A stretch of DNA of 9,002 nucleotides from Lentzea sp. (GTDB lineage Bacteria > Actinomycetota > Actinomycetes > Mycobacteriales > Pseudonocardiaceae): the NCBI GenBank assembly GCA_030146905.1, contig JASLAV010000727.1, forward strand, positions 1 to 9,002, in the 5' to 3' direction. The notes below the pieces were generated by a model that saw only the letters and a list, made by a program, of their open reading frames with translations, made no database searches and was not told the DNA's origin. Position 1 is the stretch's first letter. Every line of letters begins with the position of its first letter. Position numbers and translations under genes: made by a program. Below are positions 1 through 5,913 of this stretch, piece by piece.

Positions 1-69
1 GGCCTGGATGTCGCGCTCCTCGTCGCTCAGCAACGACGGGATGTCCAGCAACTGCAACGGGTCCTGCAC
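1..69 (-). CDS. Acyl-CoA dehydrogenase, N-terminus only (probable glutaryl-CoA dehydrogenase), cut by the window edge
   Basis: Only 23 codons are visible, starting at a GTG (67-69) one base after the stop of the CoA-transferase and preceded by a GGAG ribosome site 7 bases upstream. The peptide begins VQDPLQLLDIPSLLSDEERD. This resembles the N-terminus of acyl-CoA dehydrogenases of the glutaryl-CoA dehydrogenase type, where a DPL...LL(T/S)(D/E)EER segment precedes the first helix; the resemblance is from memory. Glutaryl-CoA dehydrogenase is an FAD enzyme that oxidatively decarboxylates glutaryl-CoA to crotonyl-CoA. Its position directly after a glutarate-CoA-transferase-like gene fits that role. 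The catalytic Glu and FAD-binding parts lie outside the window, so another acyl-CoA dehydrogenase remains possible. Confidence 0.7.
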   Translation of the reverse strand, partial: MQDPLQLLDIPSLLSDEERDIQA

Positions 70-70
70 G

Positions 71-1156
71 TCACTGCTCCAGCTTCGGCGGGCGCAGCCG
101 GTAGGTGGCCGGCGTGCGCGACAGGCGGATGGGGTTCGCGACGAGCGTCAGGTCGTCGATCGTCGCGGTCGGTTCCAGGCCCAGCGACTCGGCCAGCGCG
201 AACGCGTGCGCGACGTCGTTCACCGGGCCGCACGGGACACCGAGGGGCGTCAGGGTCTCGAACCAGTGCTGCGCCGGGCGCGTCCGCAGCCGCGCCGAGA
301 GGACCTCGAACAGCTCGTCGACGTTCTCGACCCTGCCGGAGTTCGCGACGAACCGCGGATCCGTGGCCAGCTCCGGCACGTTCAGCACCGAGCACAGCCG
401 CCGGAACTGCCTGTCGTTGCCCACGGCGAGCACCATCGGCTGGTCGGCCGTCGGGAACACCTCGTACGGCGCGATCGACGGGTGCCGGTTGCCCATCGGC
501 CTGGGGATCGAGCCCGCCAGCGTGAACCCCGCGCTCTGGTTCACCATGCTGGACAACAGCACCGTCAGCAGGTCCAGCTCGACGAGCTGCCCCAGCCCGG
601 TCGCGTCGCGGTGCCGCAACGCCGCCAGGACGCCCACGCACGCGTGCAGCCCGGTGAGGACGTCGACCAGCGCCACACCTGTCTTCACCGGCTCGTGCGG
701 GCCCGGCCCCGTCACGCTCATCAACCCGCCGACGGCCTGCACGAGCAGGTCGTAGCCCGGCAGGTCAGCGCCCTTGCCGGAACCGAACCCCGAGATCGAG
801 CAGTAGACGAGGTCGTCACGGCCCAGCGACTCGTAGTCCAGCCCGAACTTCTTCATGGTGCCCGGCTTGAAGTTCTCGACCACCACGTCCGCACGCGCGA
901 TGAGCTCGCGCGCACGCTCCCGGCCCGCCTCTGTCGACAAGTCGATCTGCACTGACGTCTTGTTCCTGTTGACGGACAGGAAGTACGTCGCCTCGTCCCC
1001 GTGGTGCGGCGGACCCCACGTGCGGGTCTCGTCGCCCCTGCCGGGCTGCTCGACCTTGACGACCTCGGCGCCGAGGTCACCCAGCAGCATCGTCGCGTAC
1101 GGCGCCGCCAGCACCCTGCTGAAGTCCGCGATCACCACACCTTCGAGCGAGCTCAC
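71..1156 (-). CDS. Class III CoA-transferase (CaiB/BaiF family), succinyl-CoA:glutarate CoA-transferase-like
   Basis: This is a 361-residue protein starting at GTG 1156. Class III CoA-transferases move CoA between carboxylic acids through an aspartyl-CoA intermediate. Visible hallmarks are the N-terminal Rossmann segment with LLGDLGAEVVKVE (24-36), GDETRTWGPP (41-50), SVNRNK (61-66), VVENFKPG (92-99), and a VDVLTG motif whose Asp165 aligns with the nucleophilic Asp (Asp169 in formyl-CoA transferase). The N-terminal motifs and the later GNRHPSIAPYEVF segment resemble human SUGCT, as recalled, which makes glutaryl-CoA from glutarate. The GTG overlaps the stop of the upstream dehydrogenase by 4 bases (GTGA). 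The frame stays open further upstream, but that part reads as Arg/Gly-rich shadow of the neighbour. The protein ends right after RPPKLEQ, about 30 residues short of the usual family C-terminus with its PPxLGEHT-like tail. Glutarate as substrate is inferred; family membership is firm. Confidence 0.93.
   Translation of the reverse strand: MSSLEGVVIADFSRVLAAPYATMLLGDLGAEVVKVEQPGRGDETRTWGPPHHGDEATYFLSVNRNKTSVQIDLSTEAGRERARELIARADVVVENFKPGTMKKFGLDYESLGRDDLVYCSISGFGSGKGADLPGYDLLVQAVGGLMSVTGPGPHEPVKTGVALVDVLTGLHACVGVLAALRHRDATGLGQLVELDLLTVLLSSMVNQSAGFTLAGSIPRPMGNRHPSIAPYEVFPTADQPMVLAVGNDRQFRRLCSVLNVPELATDPRFVANSGRVENVDELFEVLSARLRTRPAQHWFETLTPLGVPCGPVNDVAHAFALAESLGLEPTATIDDLTLVANPIRLSRTPATYRLRPPKLEQ
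77..80 (-). promoter_or_regulatory. Ribosome binding site of the acyl-CoA dehydrogenase, inside the CoA-transferase 3' end
   Basis: GGAG on the minus strand lies 7 bases before the GTG at 69. It sits within the last codons of the CoA-transferase, whose TGA is at 73-71. This decides the GTG start and implies that the two genes are translated from one message with coupling. Confidence 0.6.
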
Positions 1157-2271
1157 GCGACCCGCCCCCGCAGCCTCATCGCGGTCAGCACGCGGTCCTG
1201 CGCCAGCTCGCGCGCGGCCACATGTGTTGTCGTGCCACGACTTCTGGCTTCGGCGACGACGTGCACCGCGTTGGCCCTCAGCTTCGAGGACACGGCGTCC
1301 AGCACCGTCGCGGGGTTCACCGGGAACGGCGAGTACCGCGCGTCCATCCCGAACGCCGCCGCGACCACGCCACCGGCGTTCGCGATGAAGTCCGGCACGA
1401 CCGTGATCCCGCGCCTCGCGAGAACCTCTTGCGCCGCGGCGGATGTCGGCAGGTTCGCGCCCTCGACCACCAGGGCGGTGTCGAGCTCGCCCGCGAGATC
1501 CGCGTCGATCACGTCCTGCAGCGCCGCCGGCACCAGCACGTCGCACGGCACCCGAAACTCGGCACCGAGCGCGCGGACGTCGCCGTACTCCTTCACCGCG
1601 AGGTCACCGAACCGGCCTCGCAACGCCAGCAGCCGTGCGACCTCGAGGCCGTCGGCGTCGACCACCGCCCCGTGCACCGACGAGACAGCGACGACAACCG
1701 CGCCGAGCTCGGCGAACCGCTTCGCCGCCGCGGCACCGACCGCACCGAAACCCTGGATGGCGACGCGCTTGCCGCGCAGCTCCACCAGTTCGTCCGCCAC
1801 CTCGGCCACGCCGAACCCGGTGACGCCGAGCTCGTCGTACGGAAGACCGCCGAGCTGAGCCGGTGCGCCCATCATAGCTCCGCGGTCCGACAGTTCGTCC
1901 TGGACGATCGCGGCGTCCCGTTCGGTGAGGCCCACGTCCAGCCCGAGCACGTACTCGCGCGGCACCTCGTTGGAGAGCTTGCGCGCGAACGCCCGCAGCG
2001 CGGATTCCTTGTCGGGCGAGGAGGGGTCGAACACGATCCCCGCCTTGGCACCGCCGAAGAACAGGTCCACCCCGGCCCACTTCCACGTCATCACGCGCGC
2101 GAGACGGGCGATCTCCGCGACCGTCACGTGCGGGCTCATCCGCGTGCCGCCCTTGCCCATGCCGCGCGCGGTGTTGTCGATGACCAGCACGCCCTTCATG
2201 CCGGTGCGCCGGTCGGACACGCAGACGACCTTCTCGGGTCCCCACTCGTCCATGAGCTGAAGAACGTCCAT
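1153..2271 (-). CDS. Glu/Leu/Phe/Val-type amino acid dehydrogenase
   Basis: This 372-residue enzyme would catalyse NAD(P)-dependent oxidative deamination of an amino acid to a 2-oxo acid. The N-terminal catalytic domain shows GMGKGGTRMSP (37-47), MTWKWA (61-66), FGGAKAGIVFDP (72-83) and GLDVG (110-114). Lys40, Lys64 and Lys76 correspond to the gamma-carboxylate, alpha-carboxylate and catalytic lysines of glutamate dehydrogenase; Asp112 is the likely catalytic acid. The coenzyme domain has GFGAVG (174-179), EGANLPTS (270-277) and NAGGV (298-302). It resembles glutamate rather than leucine dehydrogenases, but the Ser normally found after NAGGV is Ala305. ATG 2271 is chosen because GAGGA lies 5 bases upstream. 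The gene starts 8 bases after the oxidase and overlaps the CoA-transferase by 4. From context I infer 2-aminoadipate as a candidate substrate; glutamate dehydrogenase is the alternative. Confidence 0.93.
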   Translation of the reverse strand: MDVLQLMDEWGPEKVVCVSDRRTGMKGVLVIDNTARGMGKGGTRMSPHVTVAEIARLARVMTWKWAGVDLFFGGAKAGIVFDPSSPDKESALRAFARKLSNEVPREYVLGLDVGLTERDAAIVQDELSDRGAMMGAPAQLGGLPYDELGVTGFGVAEVADELVELRGKRVAIQGFGAVGAAAAKRFAELGAVVVAVSSVHGAVVDADGLEVARLLALRGRFGDLAVKEYGDVRALGAEFRVPCDVLVPAALQDVIDADLAGELDTALVVEGANLPTSAAAQEVLARRGITVVPDFIANAGGVVAAAFGMDARYSPFPVNPATVLDAVSSKLRANAVHVVAEARSRGTTTHVAARELAQDRVLTAMRLRGRVA

Positions 2272-2276
2272 CACTG

Positions 2277-2281
2277 TCCTC
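2277..2281 (-). promoter_or_regulatory. Ribosome binding site of the amino acid dehydrogenase
   Basis: GAGGA on the minus strand, 5 bases before ATG 2271, overlaps the TGA stop (2282-2280) of the upstream oxidase. It argues against the in-frame GTG directly before the ATG (2274), where spacing would be only 2 bases. It also suggests that ribosomes finishing the oxidase re-initiate here. Confidence 0.6.
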
Positions 2282-3440
2282 ACACGCAGTTGAGTTCCGG
2301 CCGTGCCCTGTCGGCGGCGAAGCGGGAGGCGTCCAGACCGGACACGTCGACGAAGGGCTCGCGGCCGAGCACGAGGTCGCGCACGACCTCGCCGACCGCG
2401 GGACCCTGCAGGAAGCCGTGCCCGGAGAAACCGGTGGCGTAGAAGAACCTGCCGGCCGAGCCGATCAGCGCGTTGTGGTCCGGCGTCATCTCGTACAGCC
2501 CGGCCCACCCGTCGCGCACGCCCACGTCCAGCAACCTCGGCGCACGCCTCCCGATCGCCTCGGTGAGCCGCGGCAGCCACGCGTCGGACACGTCCAGCTT
2601 GAAGCCCGGCGTCTCGTCGGGGTCGGACATGCCGAACAGCAACCCGCGTCCCTCGCGGTGGAAGTAGAAGGTGCTGCCGAAGTCGATGGTGAACGGTGTC
2701 ACCCGATCGTGTAGCTCCGGCATGGGTCCCGTGAACATGACCTGCCGCCGCAGAGGAGAAACCGGCAGGTCAACGCCCACCATCTCGCCGATCTGGCGCG
2801 ACCACGCACCCGCCGCGCAGACCACGGTCCCCGTCGACACCGCGCCGCGGCCGGTTTCGACGCGAAAAGTGTCGGACCCCGTCCCTACGATCGATCCCAC
2901 GGTGGTCCTGGTGTGGAAACGGACACCGAACCGGCGGGCCGCGGTGGCGTAACCCAGGACGACGGACTCGGGCGTGCAGTGCCCGTCGTCGGGGGAGTAC
3001 GTCGCCGCGAGCAGGCCGTCCGTTTCGATCAGCGGCGACATCCGCCGTGCTTCCTCGACAGTCAGCATCCGACTGGGCACGCCGAGGGAGTTCTGGAGGT
3101 CGACGTTGCGCTCGAACGCCGTGACGTGCTCCCGAGAGGAAAGGAGGAACAGGTAGCCGACCTGGTGCAGATCGATCTCCTGCCCCGGTCGCTGCGGAAA
3201 GCGCTGGAACAGTTCGACGGATCGAGCTCCGAGCCTGATGTTCAGCTCGTCGGAGAACTGGGCGCGCACCCCACCCGCCGCTTTGCAGGTGGAGCCGGAG
3301 CCCAGCTCGTCCCTCTCCACGACCACGACATCCCGGATGCCTGCCTCGGCGAGGTGAAAGGCGATGGACGTGCCGATCACCCCGCCGCCGATGACGACGA
3401 CCTCGGCCTGACTTGGCAGCTCAGGCCAGCCGGTAGTCAA
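2280..3440 (-). CDS. FAD-dependent amine/imino-acid oxidoreductase (DAO family, sarcosine oxidase beta/DadA-like)
   Basis: This is a 386-residue flavoprotein. An N-terminal dinucleotide-binding fold is clear: VVVIGGGVIG (14-23, GxGxxG) with acidic Glu42 ending strand 2 for the FAD ribose. It is followed by the GSGST...AAGGVRAQF region (47-62) typical of sarcosine-oxidase-beta-like enzymes. The C-terminal hallmarks are GWAGLYEMTPDHNALIG (311-327) and a second FAD contact, YATGFSGHGFLQGP (334-347). Such enzymes oxidise secondary or D-amino acids to imines and pass electrons to oxygen or a carrier. The start is TTG 3440, supported by GAGG 6 bases upstream and by the position of the GxGxxG near the N-terminus; it overlaps the aldehyde dehydrogenase by 20 bases. 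In this operon, pipecolate or a D-amino acid is a plausible substrate (inference). Sarcosine or proline-like substrates cannot be excluded. Confidence 0.92.
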   Translation of the reverse strand: MTTGWPELPSQAEVVVIGGGVIGTSIAFHLAEAGIRDVVVVERDELGSGSTCKAAGGVRAQFSDELNIRLGARSVELFQRFPQRPGQEIDLHQVGYLFLLSSREHVTAFERNVDLQNSLGVPSRMLTVEEARRMSPLIETDGLLAATYSPDDGHCTPESVVLGYATAARRFGVRFHTRTTVGSIVGTGSDTFRVETGRGAVSTGTVVCAAGAWSRQIGEMVGVDLPVSPLRRQVMFTGPMPELHDRVTPFTIDFGSTFYFHREGRGLLFGMSDPDETPGFKLDVSDAWLPRLTEAIGRRAPRLLDVGVRDGWAGLYEMTPDHNALIGSAGRFFYATGFSGHGFLQGPAVGEVVRDLVLGREPFVDVSGLDASRFAADRARPELNCV

Positions 3441-4905
3441 GGTCCGCCTCGATCGCGAGAGTGTCCATCTGCGCTTTCTGCAGCTTCCCGGAGTGGTCCC
3501 AGTTCATGGACTGCCAGCGGGTGAACTGGTCGAGCACCCACACGCCCGACTGCCGGGAGCCGTTGCCGCTCTTGCCGTTGCCGCCGAACGGCAGGTGCGC
3601 CTCGGCCCCGGACGTCGAGTTGTTGACGCTCACCATCCCGGCGGAGATGCCGGCGCGGAACCGGAAGGCCTTGTCCGGGTCCGTGGTGTAGATCGAGCAC
3701 GACAGGCCGTAGCCCGGCCTGTTGCCCAGCTCGATCGCCTCGTCCAGGTCCGAGTACCCCATGACGCCGACGATCGGTCCGAACGTCTCCTGGAGGAACA
3801 GCTCGTCGTCGGCGAGCACACCGGAAACGATTGCGGGGTGGTAGAAGAAACCGTTCTCACCGGTGAAGCCGTTGCGCGGGCTGGAGTTCGTGATGCGGCC
3901 GGTCGGGCCGTGCACCGCGTGGTGCTCGCCGATCCAGCCGAGGTACTTCTCGTACGCCACCGCGAACTTCTCGTCCAGCAACGGTCCATAGAGGACATCA
4001 CCGGCCGGGTCGCCCACCTCGGCGGCGGAGACGGCCTCGACGAACCGGGTCAGGAACTCGTCGTACACCGACTCGTGCACGATCGCCGTGCCGAGCGAGG
4101 TGCACCGCTGGCCCGCGGAACCGAAGCCGGCGAACAGCGCGCCCTGCACGGCCAGGTCCAGGTCGGCGTCCTCGGTGACGACCATCGGGTTCTTGCCGCC
4201 CAGTTCCAGGCACGGTGCCTGGAGGTGGCGTCCGCACAGCTCGCCGATCCGCACACCGACCTCGCTGGAGCCGGTGAAGCCGACCTTGTCGACGAGGCCC
4301 TGCTGGAGCGACTGCTCCAGGCCGTCGAACGTCTCCGAGCCCTCGGCGAAGACGATCTCGAACACGCCGGCGGGGATGCCGGCTGCCTGGAACACGTCGT
4401 AGAAGGCCTGCGCCGACGCGGCGGAGTACTCGGCGGGTTTCCACACGACCGAGTTGCCGCACAGCAGCGCCGGGACGATGTACCAGGACGGCACAGCGAC
4501 CGGGAAGTTGCCGGCGGTGATGATCGCCGCGGTGCCGACCGGGTTGCGGAAGGTGAAGAGCTGCTTGTCGGGCATCTCCGACGGGACGGTCTGCCCGTAG
4601 AGGCGCCTGCCCTCGCCGACGAAGAAGTCGCAGGTGTCCACGATCTCGCGCACCTCGCCGCGCGCCTCGGCGATCGGCTTGCCGATCTCCCTGGTCACGA
4701 GCTGGGCGAGCGGCTCGGAGTTCGCCTCGACGAGCCTGCCGATGTTGCCGATGACCTGTCCGCGCACGGGTGCGGGCACGCGGGCCCACGCGCGCTGTGC
4801 CGCCTTCGCCCGTCGCGCCGCGTCGACGAAGGTGCGGCTGGTCCCGAGCTCGATCTCGGTGACCACGTCGGAGGTGTTCGCCGGGTTCGTGGAGACGTAG
4901 GGCAT
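3421..4905 (-). CDS. NAD(P)-dependent aldehyde dehydrogenase, ALDH7-like (candidate 2-aminoadipate semialdehyde dehydrogenase)
   Basis: This 494-residue enzyme oxidises an aldehyde to a carboxylate. The catalytic set is complete: TAGN with Asn133 (oxyanion hole), VVWKPAE with Lys156 (cofactor), FTGSSEVG (210-217), Glu234 in LELGGKNP, nucleophile Cys268 in GSAGQRCTS, and Glu373 in ETFGP. The C-terminal NNSTSGAEAHLPFGG (428-442) and the tail ending SGKLQKAQMD (472-481) recall ALDH7 and related uncharacterised ALDH groups; ALDH7 includes piperideine-6-carboxylate/aminoadipate semialdehyde dehydrogenase. ATG 4905 is preferred over ATG 4977. It has a GGGTGAGG site just upstream, and the longer start would leave only 11 bases to the divergent regulator and add an unconserved 24-residue leader. 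It is the first gene of the operon. Substrate is inferred; glutarate or succinate semialdehyde are alternatives. Confidence 0.93.
   Translation of the reverse strand: MPYVSTNPANTSDVVTEIELGTSRTFVDAARRAKAAQRAWARVPAPVRGQVIGNIGRLVEANSEPLAQLVTREIGKPIAEARGEVREIVDTCDFFVGEGRRLYGQTVPSEMPDKQLFTFRNPVGTAAIITAGNFPVAVPSWYIVPALLCGNSVVWKPAEYSAASAQAFYDVFQAAGIPAGVFEIVFAEGSETFDGLEQSLQQGLVDKVGFTGSSEVGVRIGELCGRHLQAPCLELGGKNPMVVTEDADLDLAVQGALFAGFGSAGQRCTSLGTAIVHESVYDEFLTRFVEAVSAAEVGDPAGDVLYGPLLDEKFAVAYEKYLGWIGEHHAVHGPTGRITNSSPRNGFTGENGFFYHPAIVSGVLADDELFLQETFGPIVGVMGYSDLDEAIELGNRPGYGLSCSIYTTDPDKAFRFRAGISAGMVSVNNSTSGAEAHLPFGGNGKSGNGSRQSGVWVLDQFTRWQSMNWDHSGKLQKAQMDTLAIEADLDYRLA
3447..3450 (-). promoter_or_regulatory. 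Ribosome binding site supporting a TTG start for the oxidase
   Basis: GAGG on the minus strand lies 6 bases upstream of TTG 3440, within the last codons of the aldehyde dehydrogenase. No ATG or GTG exists in a sensible place before the FAD-binding glycine motif, so this site decides the rare TTG start. Confidence 0.55.
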
Positions 4906-4908
4906 GCA

Positions 4909-4916
4909 CCTCACCC
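4909..4916 (-). promoter_or_regulatory. Ribosome binding site of the aldehyde dehydrogenase
   Basis: GGGTGAGG on the minus strand ends 3 bases before ATG 4905, with the GGG part further upstream. It supports the shorter start over the ATG at 4977. Confidence 0.5.
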
Positions 4917-4943
4917 TGGTGTCCGCCCCCGTGGCCGCGCCAG

Positions 4944-4962
4944 AGGTCGCAGACTGAAACCT
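4944..4962. promoter_or_regulatory. Candidate LysR-type operator (T-N11-A box)
   Basis: AGGT (4944-4947), 11 bases, then ACCT (4959-4962) forms a perfect 4-base dyad with the T-N11-A spacing typical of LysR-family sites. It lies in the 83-base spacer between the divergent regulator (GTG 4989) and aldehyde dehydrogenase (ATG 4905) starts, the classical place for a LysR operator. The flanks CCAG and GG extend the symmetry if one base is bulged. Binding is inferred. Confidence 0.5.
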
Positions 4963-4972
4963 GGCGATGTCG

Positions 4973-4980
4973 AGCATAAG
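4973..4980. promoter_or_regulatory. Possible overlapping divergent -10 elements
   Basis: On the plus strand CATAAG (4975-4980) matches 4 of 6 bases of TATAAT and ends 8 bases before the regulator GTG. On the minus strand TATGCT (4978-4973) also matches 4 of 6 and fits the TAnnnT form. No convincing -35 hexamer was found for either. If real, the regulator would be transcribed with almost no leader, which would fit the lack of a ribosome site before its GTG. Confidence 0.25.
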
Positions 4981-4988
4981 CTGCCCTG

Positions 4989-5906
4989 GTGCTCAACCCG
5001 GTTCACCTGCGCACGCTCGTCGAGGTCGTGAAGACGGGTTCGTTCGCCGAGGCGGCCCGCCGGCTCGGCTACACGTCGTCGGCCGTGTCGCAGCAGATCT
5101 CGGCGCTCGAACGGGCTGTCGGTGTGACGCTGTTCGAACGCGAGGCGCACTCGATCAGGGCGGCCGGCGCCGCCGTGATGATCGCCGAACGCGGTGGCGA
5201 GCTGCTCGCGGCCTTCGACGGGTTCGAGCACGAGGTGAAGGCGATGGTGCAGGGTCTGCGGGGCCGCCTGCGGATCGGGACGTTCCCCACCGCCAGCGCA
5301 CGCGTGGTCCCCAAGGCGCTGGCGATGCTGACGGCCGCCCTGCCGGACGCCGAGATCCGCCTGGACGAGGCCGAGCCGGACGACGTGCTGCCGCTCGTGC
5401 TGACCGGTGAGCTCGACCTGGCGCTCGTCTACGCCTACGACCTCGTGCCGCGGACGTGGCCGGAGGAGCTGACCGTGGTGCCGTTGCTGGACGAGTCGCT
5501 CCTGGTCCTGGTGCCCGCCGAGCACCCGGCTGCGCGCAACGACGTCCGGCTCGAAGAACTCGGGGACGAGCGCTGGATCGCGTCGCGCGACGGCACCGCG
5601 GGGGCCACCTGCCTCACGCGGTTGTGCGCGGCGGCCGGGTTCGCGCCCAGAATCGCTTTCCGGAGCAACGACTACGAGGTCGTGCAGTCACTCGTGGCGG
5701 CGGGCGTCGGCGTCGCTCTCGTGCCCGCGCTCGGTTACAAGGCGCTGCCGGGTACGCACGTGATGCCGTTGCGCCACAAGCCTTTGCGCAGGCACGTGCA
5801 CGTCGTCCACCGCACCGCGAACACGAACCCGCTGCTGAGCGATGCGGTAAGCGCTCTCCGTCAGGTGTGCGAAAACGCTGTGGGCGGCTACACGAGTCCG
5901 CCATGA
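4989..5906 (+). CDS. LysR-type transcriptional regulator
   Basis: This 305-residue protein has the normal length for the family. The N-terminal winged helix-turn-helix spans about residues 1-60, with GSFAEAARRLGYTSSAVSQQ (17-36) and ALERAVGVTLFER (39-51), the recognition helix and wing start of LysR proteins. The rest is a two-lobed periplasmic-binding-like effector domain (about 90-295), with LRIGTFPTA in the first strand and late GVGVALVPALG. The GTG at 4989 is the first possible start after an in-frame stop at 4977-4979, and the HTH sits at the usual distance from it; no Shine-Dalgarno is evident. It is divergent from the catabolic operon and shares the spacer with the T-N11-A box, so it probably controls that operon and itself. 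The effector is unknown; an operon substrate or intermediate is likely by analogy. Confidence 0.95.
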   Translation: MLNPVHLRTLVEVVKTGSFAEAARRLGYTSSAVSQQISALERAVGVTLFEREAHSIRAAGAAVMIAERGGELLAAFDGFEHEVKAMVQGLRGRLRIGTFPTASARVVPKALAMLTAALPDAEIRLDEAEPDDVLPLVLTGELDLALVYAYDLVPRTWPEELTVVPLLDESLLVLVPAEHPAARNDVRLEELGDERWIASRDGTAGATCLTRLCAAAGFAPRIAFRSNDYEVVQSLVAAGVGVALVPALGYKALPGTHVMPLRHKPLRRHVHVVHRTANTNPLLSDAVSALRQVCENAVGGYTSPP

Positions 5907-5913
5907 TGGGGAA

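Noticed and set aside
1222..2442. Long plus-strand frame opposite the amino acid dehydrogenase, and similar ones at 8-955 and 6599-7849
   Set aside because: His/Arg/Ala-rich shadow translations with no recognisable family; the opposite strand carries conserved enzymes.
4912..4921. CACC-CT-GGTG hairpin over the aldehyde dehydrogenase ribosome site
   Set aside because: A 4-base stem with a 2-base loop is too small to act as a credible RNA switch.
4906..4977. A longer start (ATG 4977) for the aldehyde dehydrogenase, adding 24 residues
   Set aside because: It would swallow the divergent promoter region and the T-N11-A box and leave 11 bases to the regulator start. The added residues do not resemble an ALDH N-terminus.
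3493..5031. A 512-codon open frame on the plus strand opposite the aldehyde dehydrogenase
   Set aside because: It is a GC-skew shadow: Arg/Ala/Val/Leu/Asp-biased composition with no domain, antisense to a gene with a complete catalytic set.
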